Source: Bryum argenteum
Taxonomy: Eukaryota; Streptophyta; Bryopsida; Bryales; Bryaceae
Reading direction: 5' to 3'
Length of the DNA stretch: 64,000 nt
Assembly (NCBI GenBank): GCA_037043015.1
Contig: CM073322.1
Span: 28,814,864 to 28,878,863 of the forward strand
Below the pieces are notes generated by a model. It had not been told where the DNA came from. It did not search any database and saw only the letters and a list, made by a program, of their open reading frames with translations. Positions 11,846-21,985 of the stretch are shown here, piece after piece. How positions within the stretch are numbered: the stretch's first letter is position 1; each line of letters begins with the position of its first letter. A program made the position numbers and the translations under genes.

Positions 11846-12925
11846 GGGACTCGCTTTACATGGGGAGTCAAGGTCAACAAATCTCTAACAAGCTCGTTCT
11901 CAGCCTATTTGACTCAATGGGTGGCTTGAAGAATATGTTGACCTTTGAAGGAACAAGGATGTCGAAAGTGGTTTTGTTGTTGTTTCGGGCAGCCTGAATG
12001 AAGGTGTTGATTTATTTTTTTTGGAATATTTGCATGGTGTTCCCTGTACTACAAGGTGTGTGTGCAAGAATTTTTGAAATTATGGATTTTTGACGCGGAT
12101 TTTAGTTTAAGCCTGAAAGGGGCGGTTTGAGTAGCTCGAAATTTAGTGTTTTTTATGATTATTTAAAAGAAGAAAAAAGAAAAAAAGTTCTTACCGTCAT
12201 CACTACTTGGGTTTTAAAGTTCCCCAAGTCATAAAGATTACCAATTTACAAGGGAAACCTCCAAAAAACTTACAAGAGCATGTTGCAAAATACTTTCGCA
12301 TCAACCTTTAAACATTATGAACTCGCATATTGTAAATATCTAATAGTTAAAATTTAACATTGTGTTAGTATGGGTAGTTATTTTGAAGATCTCATGGTTG
12401 AGATACCAAAATGTAAAAGATATTAAAATTTCACCTCAACTTGTACAAGGTGGTCAAAAAATTGTCGTTTTTTTATTTTGAAGGTTTGTAAACATAATTA
12501 TTGGTCCTGTAGGGGTTAAACAATCAATAGAGTGAGGGCAAAGTTCCCCATGTGTAAAGTCCTTAGGGCCAATTTGTAGAAGGAAAATCAGTTCTATGGG
12601 GCCAATTTGTATTATTGACTACATTCCATGCTTTTGATTTATTCACAATAATTTTAAATATTTTATAGATATGAAAATTTTGTAATGAAATCAAGGGATG
12701 GCCCGAAGGCATGAATTGGCCTTCCATTCTTGTATCTCCCAACTTTTGGAGCCCGGCCGGCGTCATAACTTGTCCCCCACCCATTATGAGATAATTTCAA
12801 ACACTCGCTTTGACTCCCCATGTAAAGCTTTTGGAGTCAATTTCAAGAAATAGGTCATTCACAAAAGAGGATTTTGATATAAATTGGCCCTATCCATAAC
12901 TCGACCGCTCGTTGTAAAGCGGCCC
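11846..12925. mobile_element. Tourist-like MITE, family A copy 1, split by a nested element
   Basis: Left end GGGACTCGCTTTACATGG, right end GTTGTAAAGCGGCCC, with TTA duplications at 11843-11845 and 12926-12928. The body matches 53,339-53,843 but is split by the element at 11,942-12,515. TTA plus GGG..CCC ends fit PIF/Harbinger Tourist-type MITEs. Confidence 0.8.
11942..12515. mobile_element. TTAA-flanked element, family B copy 1, nested
   Basis: A 574-bp element inside the MITE at 11,846-12,925. It is preceded by TTGA (11938-11941, decayed TTAA) and followed by TTAA (12516-12519). The uninterrupted MITE at 53,339-53,843 has a single TTAA (53436-53439) at the corresponding point. Its right end GTAGGGG and interior match the other family B copies. 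Confidence 0.8.
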
Positions 12926-12928
12926 TTA

Positions 12929-14167
12929 GATTATAGCTATTGGACGCAAAAAAACAAACAAACCAATATAATTGATCCATGAGTAACTAGTTACTTCAAG
13001 AAAATGAGTCACAAAATGAAACACTTGACATCCACAAGCCGGGCAAGGAGGTATGTGATTCTAAAATTTTCAGAGTGCGGTATCTTCCAACCTCGTGTTG
13101 ACAACTATAGCCTTCGCCCTCTCACTCCTTGCGAGAAAGCTATCGGAGACAAAAAAAAGGTGCCAGAAACAAGACCGAGCGAGGAAGGTGGAGAAAGTGA
13201 CGAAGTCAGAGTTAGAGAGAGCTATGGGAGGACTAATCTATATTTGGCTTGGAGTGACTTCTTGGCAATGTAAGGACGCCTTCAACATATTAAGCAACTA
13301 AGTCTTCACAACTAAGCTTATTGTTGTCCTAAATTATTGCGATTGGGTTGGAGAGGCTCTTAATGAACAATATTTGGATGTGTCGCTTGCAAAATGTTGA
13401 AGCCAAAGTTTAGAAAGTCATATCTTCCAATATGTGAAAAAAATTCTAATGCGATGTAAGGGATTTGGTAGACCTCAGCTAAGTGTGTACCTAGCTTGTT
13501 GCTGTAATCATGATTAAATCATCATATAGCTTGCAAGAGATAAGCATTAACCAATGTTGTTTCTTTGTGCATGCGATTTTGTCATTCTTGTCATTTGCAA
13601 GGTATAATCGAGTGGCCTTTATCTCTTCATTTTTTCCCTAGCCTATTTCCCATGTTTTATTTGTTGTGCACTCATGTAAGTATGCCAAGGGCATGGAAGC
13701 TCAATGTGAAAACTTTGTTAAACGTCAAAATACAATATCATATTTTGCGCATGCAGCAGTGTGTAATTAATTGACAATTGCAACGACACTATGTGGAACT
13801 TCAATTGAATAAGCCACGCCATACTAGACCTCCTTGCACTAAATGCACTTCATGTGTTCATAATATCCCTGATTTAGTTTAAAGTTCTATGAAGAAACAA
13901 GATCTCAAAATAATATAAATTCAAATCAATAACAAACGTTGAGATCAAACATTGGATGAAGGAGACAAGGCTTTTCAAAAACCAAGTGTCTTTTCAGTTC
14001 AAAGCATGATTGCAAGCCTACTATCGAACCTACTTCAATCAATACATTATAAACTTAGCTTTTTCAGACTAACAATTCTTGATGTCCAATTGTCTAACAA
14101 CTTGAGTTAGAAAAGTTTACTATCATGTTTAGAAATTAGTCAACATCCTTATGAAAATTTGAACTTT
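12929..14167. other. Intergenic, nothing recognised
   Basis: AT-rich with no coding region or clear repeat boundary that I can support. An 89-codon frame at 13,004-13,273 has no recognisable family features. Confidence 0.5.
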
Positions 14168-14171
14168 TTAA

Positions 14172-14840
14172 CCCCTAAAGGTGAGCAGCCATAAAGCTAC
14201 CAAACCCCCCCCCCCCCTCTTTTTACACAAGATGCATAACAAAATTTTCTGGAATGTAACGATTAGACCTAGTAGAAATCTCAAATAGTCATCTCAAACT
14301 CTGACGGTGAACATCTCCTAAAGTATGAGGAATTTTGAAGCATGAAATAATTTCCCAGAAAGATATAGCAAAACTCCACAACCTTGCAAAAGTTCCAACT
14401 TCAGTAGGGTCGCCTAGCTGAAATTGCAAAAGCATACCAGGAAACAACCCCATCTTGCCACGCACCTTCGCCAGGATTTCGTTGGAAAATGGTGCAGAAA
14501 CAATTACTTAGCTTCCTACTCACCCACTGAGGACAAGGTACAGTGGGTACTCACAGGACCCCCTGGACACGTTCCGCCCTCTCTTCCGGGTCCTATACCA
14601 AGAGATCTTCACAACCCATGCTAGTGCAGAATCCTAGTAGTTTCTCTCTGAGTATGGTTCAGTCCTCTGTCGGCTCTGCCACAAGGCCACCACGTTGTAA
14701 TTTTTTTTTTTTTTTTTTTACTTTGCAATTGAAGTGTCTCAATTTGTTCCAAAAAAAAATAAAAAAATAAAAAAATGAACTTCATACGATCTAGAAATGG
14801 TAAGTCAAAAGCTGACCATCTTTTGGCGTTAAATTATGAA
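14172..14840. mobile_element. TTAA-flanked element, family F short copy, with insertion
   Basis: Starts CCCCTAAAGGTGAGCAG after TTAA (14168-14171), followed by a C tract near 14,205-14,217. 14,230-14,400 and 14,776-14,840 match the end of the family F copy at 56,500-57,202. It is interrupted by a LINE-like 3-prime fragment and seems to end near GGCGTTAA at about 14,840. Confidence 0.5.
14409..14774 (+). mobile_element. Probable LINE 3-prime fragment with A-rich tail
   Basis: GC-rich block differing from the AT-rich host, then a T17 tract, an AT-rich end and an A-rich tail of A-runs separated by T (14,751-14,775). AACTTCA stands before it (about 14,398-14,404) and after the tail (about 14,778-14,784), a possible short target duplication. 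No protein domain remains, so the class is inferred from tail and flank. Confidence 0.4.
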
Positions 14841-16149
14841 GAATTAGCAATGTCATTGACTTGTACCCAAGAGCTACTGCAGAAAGCGAACCCAACTTAT
14901 GAAATATTATTTGCATAATAAAGTGAGAATTATCCAAGTCACACTTAGTCAGCAGAGCAGTGCCTTAAGTTAATCCAACCTGGATAACAGGCACTTTCCA
15001 ACTGCAGGTTGAGAGTATCCAGCATGTCATGAATTCAATAAATTTGGGTGTACATGTGCACTTGTGCATGCACATTACCCCCATTGCACTCTCAGATTCA
15101 TCGCATTCAACTTCACTTTCACTCTCCAAAAGAGAAAAATTAAATGATAAAATAATCACTTTTTGATTCAACGCTTATCTTTGAGCTCATCATGACACTC
15201 ATTTTTAAAAGTGATTTTAAGTTATGTGGAATTTTCTTGCCTTAGAATATCATACTCTTGTCTCACTTTGTTGATGTCAATGAATCTAAGTAGTTTCGGT
15301 ATAGTCCATGAATCTAAGTAGTTTCGGTATAGTCTTCCGATGGTGCATTCCAAATATGGTATGTGCAAAATTGTCTTAGTTTCTTATCCAAGAAAGATCA
15401 AGTCAACTTTGACCATCAATGACCTCACACATGAAGACAAAGCAATGGTTCAATTTTGGTATTTTAGTTAGGAGTCAAATTGACTTTGGTAAATGCGATT
15501 CGAATTTTCTAAATAATGCTTAGATTGAGCTTTTTTGGGAAGGTCAATTTATCATACTCCGAACAATTTTGAATCAAGGATCTTAAGTGTTAACCCTTCT
15601 GCACGGAGAAGAAAAGCTCTACCATGCACTAATTTCTTTTTTTGATTTTAGAGATTCTTATTAGATTTTGAGAAATATCCAACCGTATGATCTTGTTTAT
15701 AACTGTCTAATTCGTCTACCGACTCGTTTTTATCAGATTTCATCGTAGAAATCTTGAGATATACGGAGTTTTAGTTTTAGTTTTTGAAGGATGAGGGGCT
15801 CAACAAGGACAAATAATAGTTGGAAAAAAAGAGTTTGTTTCCCTTGTTATAGAAAGCGTGAGTAGCTTCATGAGGACAAAATAAACTATTTTTGATAGAA
15901 AATTTGACATGAGGCTCTTCACATTCTTGTTCCCAAGTGAGTTAGGAACATGCCCATGCAATTTTAACCCTCATACGACCCTACAAAACCCCAAAGAAAT
16001 GCTTGATTACTCACATGGAACGTTCGCTGGAATGTAATTACAAAGGTCGATCTTTGACAATAAAAAAGGGCATGTGAAAAATAATTGATTTTGAAAATCT
16101 GAACTGCGAGATGAATCATCTGTTGAATTCTAATCTCCATGTACGAGAA
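14841..16149. repeat. Decayed family C and F sequence with a tandem duplication
   Basis: 15,288-15,344 has a direct duplication of a roughly 29-base unit (AATCTAAGTAGTTTCGGTAT in both). 15,375-15,600 is a decayed family C copy, ending near GTGTTAACCC. 15,780-16,150 matches family F at 56,580-56,850 and 61,640-61,850 (GAAAATTTGACATGA, AAATGCTTGATT). No gene seen. Confidence 0.55.
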
Positions 16150-16162
16150 ACAAAACTTGAAA

Positions 16163-16250
16163 GAAATTAAAATCTCAATTTTTGGAATTAATTTGAGGGG
16201 TTGAAGATTAAAATCTCATTTTTTGGAATTAATTTGAGGGGTTGAAGATT
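16163..16250. repeat. Tandem duplication, ~44-base unit, two copies
   Basis: TTAAAATCTCA followed by TTTTTGGAATTAATTTGAGG and GGTTGAAGAT occurs twice head to tail with almost no change. Sits in family F-like sequence. Confidence 0.75.
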
Positions 16251-16800
16251 TATCAGTATATTCTACCTTGTTCACGCTTAATAGTTTCAAGATGTTTTAC
16301 AAACAAGATACTAGAAAAGAAATTTACAAAGAATCAATTCAATCAATCACACAGAATCAAGAATTTCAGGGTTGTGTTTTCCGAGGCTCAAACAAAACAA
16401 ATGAATAAGACACATTCTTGATTAGTTTGCTTATATAAGTCTAGGAATATACTCAATCTTGTTCCTTTGGTTGAAAATTTCTTCAACCATCACTTTTGGT
16501 GAAGAAGTTCCATGAATATTCCAATGGTGTGTGCATTTAAAACACTACTTCTTGTTCAACTTCTCATATCCAAAGAAGATATTTAATATTGTGGAGTATA
16601 TGTTATCAAGATTGTATGGTGTGCTTTTCATTTCCAAAGCAACATAAATAATTATCCTATTCTAGCCAATTAATTTTCATGCGGGCACATAGCAAACAAA
16701 AAAACACAGAAATCAAAGGGAAAGGAAAAAAGTACATTACATGGCAGGAAAAAGGGGACATGAGGATGAGAACAGGTTTAATTGCCCAATTGACCAGTGG
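16251..16800. other. Intergenic, nothing recognised
   Basis: AT-rich, no supportable gene or repeat boundary. Confidence 0.5.
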
Positions 16801-16903
16801 CATGGCAGGGGGGGGGGTCTTCGTGGCAGGGGGGGGGTCTTCGTGGCAGGGGGGGGTCTTCGTGGCAGGGGGGGGTCTTCGTGGCAGGGGGGGGTCTTCC
16901 CGA
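16801..16903. repeat. G-run minisatellite, five units
   Basis: Five tandem units of about 20 bases, each TGGCAG-rich followed by a run of 7-10 G and TCTTC. The plus strand has five separate G runs, enough for G-quadruplex formation. Glycine- or proline-rich frames read from it are artefacts. Confidence 0.9.
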
Positions 16904-18102
16904 TGGAGACAAAAGTAAGCGTCCACTGTAGAATTGTACTACACAATTAGCTTTTAAAAGTGAAAAAGCTCCCTTTGAAAAGTCCCCCCCAACCAAGACT
17001 CACCAATCTCAATTCGCTCAATTCTTGGCCAATGGCTAACTAACGATACCGAAGTCCTCAGCCATTGGCAATTGGAATTCACTGTAGTTTTGGCCTTTGC
17101 CTCCACATGTCAATTATTTTATTATATTTTTTCTATGGGATTTTTAGACAATCAGTGCACTTCTACTTTTTCTCTTCATTTATTTGACACAAAAAAGAAG
17201 AATTTGCATGAATTAAAAGAAGAATTTGCATGAATTAAAAGAAGAGTTTGCATGAATTAAGGAAGAGTTTGCATGTTATATACTTTTTCAAGAAGAATTA
17301 TTGATATGTTTTAAAAGGTACTGTTCACATATTTATTGCAACAATTGTTTAGATGTTGTTGTTGTAATTGCCAACAAATGGTCATTGTATTTGAGTTCAA
17401 TATAAATTATGGATTTTCACTTCTGGATGTTCGCATGTTAGTAAAGAATGTGAAGTGTCTTTGAGAAAGGCTCCAATAGTCAACAAATGAACATTTCAGT
17501 CCTTTCACAATGGAAATCGAAATGAAGTAACCAAATTTCTACGCATAAAATACGTCATGTAAGACTAAGGATCATGAATATTCTATTTAAGAAAGAAAGT
17601 CAAAAAGAATAAGTAAAGTATATTCAAAGTCAACTTGAGTGTAATGCATGGATCAATGTGGTAGCTTTAGATGCGGTAGTTCGATTGTAACAGAAACTTA
17701 ACCAACATGTGATAAAGATTGAGATGAAATTCATTGGTTTTAGTCATCATTTGTGCCGCAAGCAATAAAATTATTGCAATAACCATGTGTGTTTGTGACA
17801 GTTATGAGCTGCCCTTGAGCTTCAAACCCCACAAATGTTGTCGAACTCCATTGTAGTTTTATATAGAAAGTATTAATCTAATCTCAAGGACCACAACATC
17901 ACTGAATTGGGTACCAAAACAATACAATAGTCCATGGTGAAGTGAAGCCCATTTGCACTACGTTATTCAAGATGTTATGTATACTCATGGTTTTTCTAAC
18001 TCCTTCTCAAGGAGATGCCACACATCCCTTCAATTTTCCCTTACAATAATTCACTCCCATAAAAATCGAATCTTTGGTCATGTCCCATTCTTCTCCCTAT
18101 AT

Positions 18103-18133
<31 letters not shown>

Positions 18134-19400
18134 CTGACACCATAACACCATATTGAAGAGAATCTTGTCCTACTTCCCTTGAGTCTTCACTCTCATAGAA
18201 TATTGAGAAGCTCTTTAGTCTTTAGTGCATGTCAAAGAAGAAATCATGTCCCGTGAGCTTTTTCAACTCAAGTAGTTATTTAAATCTTTAGTCTTCACTT
18301 TAATAAAATAAAATAAAATGAAATAAAATAAGTTCCTCAACGTAGATAGATATAAAGGCATGTGCATGCATCCTAAAGGAAAAGGAAAAGAGGTACAAGT
18401 TGCATCCATGGTTGGCCACCCCTGCACTGCCACAGTTGAATATTATTTGAATTTTCCTGGGGCTTGATATCTGTACTGTACAGAGCCTGTAGTCGTCCTG
18501 CTTGAAACTTACAAAAGATGCAGTCCGGCCTCATGGGTCAGTTGTGCGTAATTGGAATCCATTTGCTGTCGACATCAGAGAAAAGGGAGAGAAAACCGAC
18601 GAGCCGGGGATGGGGTACATCATCCACCCACCAACTGATGGTCGCACTCATGCACTCACTCTCTGACTGGCCAATTGTGGACAATGCTAACAGAATACGT
18701 AAAATAATGGCAAAAATGGGGATGTTGACCCTACCAAGGCAGCAGGGAGCAGGAGCAGGAGCAGGGGCAACAGAGGGGAGCAGAGCAGGGCAGAGCAGGA
18801 CGGACGGACGATTGCTTTGCTGGGAGTGAAGGCAAAGGTGTGAATGATATTCCTGGGTGGCTCAGAAAATGTTTCTTATGGAAGTGACCAGCCACAGGGC
18901 CATAACTCCAACCAAGGAGGCCAATGGCGCTCCCACAGAGGGGGGCAAGCGACAGAATCCCTCACGTGGTAGCTCTCTGCACTGCAGCATGGGAGCCGCT
19001 GCATCGCGGGTGCAGGCCCCCCCTCCCCTCCCCGGGCTATGAACGGGGAGAGTACATGTTGGCCCGTTGATTTCGAGAATTTCTGTATGGAGTTTCAAGC
19101 TTTAGGCTTTTTGCCCGTTACAATTCGTGGAAATCATCCCGGTATCACATGGGTGTCACATACGTCACACACTCTTCTCCGGTTTCGGGCCCGTTCATTT
19201 GACCGGACGCGAGGTCCCGCTCCAGAGAGGGAATTACGGCATAACGCCCTCTACAAGTCTCACCTACCGCGTCGGCGGAATACCCTCCGGTGGGGGGCTC
19301 CTGATATACATGTAATATGGGTATCAATGAAGATCACCAGATGATCATGTGAAGTAAAAGAGTTAAACTAGATGACCTTTGAAAACTTCATAGACACCAC
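16904..19400. other. Intergenic with short tandem repeats
   Basis: No gene supported. 17,190-17,275 holds four copies of a 20-22-base unit around AGAAGARTTTGCATGAATTA; 18,107-18,133 is an A27 tract; 18,745-18,805 is a GCAGGA-rich stretch. 19,040-19,345 is a GC-rich block unlike its surroundings; a 101-codon plus frame there has no family match I recognise. Confidence 0.45.
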
Positions 19401-19407
19401 CCGTGTG

Positions 19408-19725
19408 TGGCCCACCCTCGCCTCGCCTTGCCTCTACGGGCGGAACCGTGAGGGACCTACACCTCACTGCCCTCCCAGGCCTTCTGCCCGCCTTTCGTCG
19501 CGCTCTATCGCCTTGACGGTGACAGCTAAGGACTTGCCCTTCGTCGCTCCGCTCCCAGCCTTTTGACATTTGCTTTCCCGAATCCTTGTGCGCACGGCAG
19601 CTCCCAGTCAGAGCTCGGTTGGGCCTTCCCATTTCTCTGGGCTCCTCCCCTCTAGCTTTCTGCACTTCTCCGCCCTTCTCCATTCAGGTCCTCTTTTTTC
19701 TCAAACAAGATATTTCCGCCTAAAA
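19408..19725 (-). repeat. GC-rich inverted repeat, left arm
   Basis: About 315 bp matching the reverse complement of 21,137-21,440 at perhaps 70-75 percent by eye. Shared phrases include CACCCTCGCCT, CCTCACTGCCC, GCTCCGCTCCCAGCCT, GCCTTCCCATTTCTC and TTCTCAARCAAGATRTTYCC. Outside these limits the similarity stops on both arms. Could be long terminal inverted repeats of one element (19.4-21.4 kb) or two copies of a dispersed repeat. Confidence 0.7.
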
Positions 19726-21136
19726 ATAACTTTACATCAGCTGGGCCATAACATGGTTTGTGTAATTGAACAAAGTAAAGTCGAACCCACCCTTTGTTTA
19801 GTCCTGGTGGCTTTAGCAGCAAGTGGAACTTGTGACCTGAAGTGTGTATGTAGAGCACGCTCATTCATTAGTATTGGTGCTCGCATGCTACTGTATGCTC
19901 TTGCATCTGAAGTACAGTCGTCTCAAGAGGAGTTACACATTAGTAACTACGATTCGTTTCTTTGGAGTCTTGTATTTTAGGATTTATCAACGGTTTTAAA
20001 GTTCATGCAAACTACTACCACTACTTCAGACGTTAACAATTCTTTCGGCTTTAAGCCCTTTCAATACCATCTGTGTGATGGGTGAAAGCGTTCTACATAA
20101 AATAACAAGTAAAACCCTGGCGCGGAAGATCGGCAAAGGATGGAGATAGTTCCGAGGATGTTGAGCAACGTGCATTGAAAGATGCTGAACGACATCCGCC
20201 CATGTGCACAACTTCGAATGCAAGCAGAGCTTGGCAAAATGGACCTCAACTATGTCAAAGTCATTCCATTGATACGAAGTGAATCCCATCGGAACCCTAA
20301 TCCCAGTCTTCCATCAATCTGATGCTACTGGAAGGAAGAAAATATATGTGAAGCACATCGCGGTTGAAACCTGAGACAGTAAACTTCACTATCTTAAGGC
20401 ATGAGGTAATAAATTGTTATAAATTTTCATAGCTTTCCAATAGGCTATCACTCGAGAGACCTAACAAGTAACTTACATAGTCCTCAAGGATCTCCGGTAT
20501 GCATTCAGAATCCAATTGTGGACAGATCAAAGTTTAATACTTTACAAGTTTTTTTAAGAAATTTCTTTGCTGTAGTGTTCGGGTTGTTTTACCCTATGGA
20601 CCATGAAGATTGACCACGGCCTTCTAAAATCTATGATTGGAGAGTAAAGTGCTCTTGGTCCCATTTGGCTTTACACTACTCTAGGAAAAAGGAGAATGAC
20701 CACTAACTTTGAGGTTCCCAAAGTATGCTAACTTTTTCATAGTGGATAATGTTTGCATGGTCTCCTTGAATATAGCAAGTGCCTCTGACTCAACTACAAT
20801 CAAGTAGACCATGAGGCTCAAAAATCGTTCATTGGCTAGTATTCACTTATTTAAAAAGAGAGGAGGAAATAGGGGAGGGTAAAAGAGAGAATGATGAGGA
20901 TTTATATTAGAAAATTAAGCTTAAACCTGTTCCAGTTTAAATCCTCCTCACATTAAAAGTTTGACCAAGCCACTCAAAATTCTATTTTGTAATTTAACAT
21001 GGTAACGATTCTTGGCCAAGAGCCATGACTGTGATAATGATCTTCTTGGTCATGGCTCTTGGTCCACAGTGTAAGGGGACTGCTTAGAGGATCAAACATA
21101 TGTTCACAATGATCTATAGTTGATTTGCCATTGTAC
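19726..21136. other. 1.4-kb interior between the inverted arms
   Basis: Holds an 87-codon minus frame (20,026-20,289) with no recognisable domain. 21,016-21,029 and 21,049-21,062 form a perfect 14-bp stem (CCAAGAGCCATGAC) with a 19-base loop. No transposase motif found. Confidence 0.45.
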
Positions 21137-21440
21137 TTATCAATGACTCAAGGCGGGAACATCTTGCTTGAGAAATGAGAGGGCGTGAGCGGGGAAGGCC
21201 GGAAAAGTGGAGAAGGAGCGCGGAGAAATGGGAAGGCTTGAGCGAACTCGCGTCGGGACGAGCTGCCGTGGGAGCGTATGGGAACGGGATAGCGAACGTC
21301 GAAAGAGGCTGGGAGCGGAGCGGCGAACGGCATGTCCCTAGCCGTCGTCGTCGTCCCTGGGCGACGGAGCGCATCGAAGGGCGGGCAGTGGGGCGCTGGT
21401 CCCTCACTGTCCCGCCCCGCCCTTACAGGCGAGGGTGACC
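21137..21440 (+). repeat. GC-rich inverted repeat, right arm
   Basis: Partner of 19,408-19,725 in the opposite orientation; ends about 400 bases before the likely bHLH leader. Confidence 0.7.
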
Positions 21441-21833
21441 CACCCAGACCCGCGCCCGAACCGCCCGGGTAGGGTCCCGCCCCCTCCTCTCCCTTCCCCT
21501 CCCCGCTACCCGCAGTACTAATCAGCGGCGACACCGCACCGGGAGTCAGTCGTACTAGTCACGTAGAATTGCCTGTTCATCAATCGAAGGAAAGGCCTGA
21601 GACACTTCGATCTGCTGTCTTCTTGACAGCAAGTGCTACTTGCTTCCTGCAATTCTTGCTCGCTAGCTCGCTCGCTCAATCCCAAGTGCAATTGAAACGG
21701 TAACGGTAGAGTGCGTACTTGCTAGACTAGCTCACTCGCTCTAGCTCTGCCACTGTTGCAAGCAACAGCCAGCCAGCCAGCCAGTCCTGCAGGGGAGGAA
21801 TCATCGAATTGGCTAGACGGTGCGGAGGACTAA

Positions 21834-21914
21834 ATGAGAGGGGCAGTGACCAAGGCTTGGGAGCATCCACTGGGTGGGCACTTTTTGAGATTGCGAGCGG
21901 GGACGAGGAGTTGA
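21834..21914 (+). other. Upstream ORF (26 codons) before the bHLH gene
   Basis: ATG at 21834-21836 opens a 26-codon frame ending in TGA at 21912-21914, 71 bases before the bHLH ATG at 21986. If this lies in the leader it would tend to lower initiation at the main ATG. The transcript start is unknown. Confidence 0.35.
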
Positions 21915-21985
21915 GTGATTTGGGTAGCGGCAGTGGCGGTGGGTGGTTGCTGCATCTGGGTCGGGGATAAATATAGACCAGAAGT

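Noticed and set aside
16657-16996. Gly- or Pro-rich frames on both strands
   Set aside because: They arise from the G-run minisatellite and change character in every frame.
19039-19344. Possible organelle-derived coding insert
   Set aside because: GC-rich with 60-100-codon frames, but I could not tie any frame to a plastid or mitochondrial gene.
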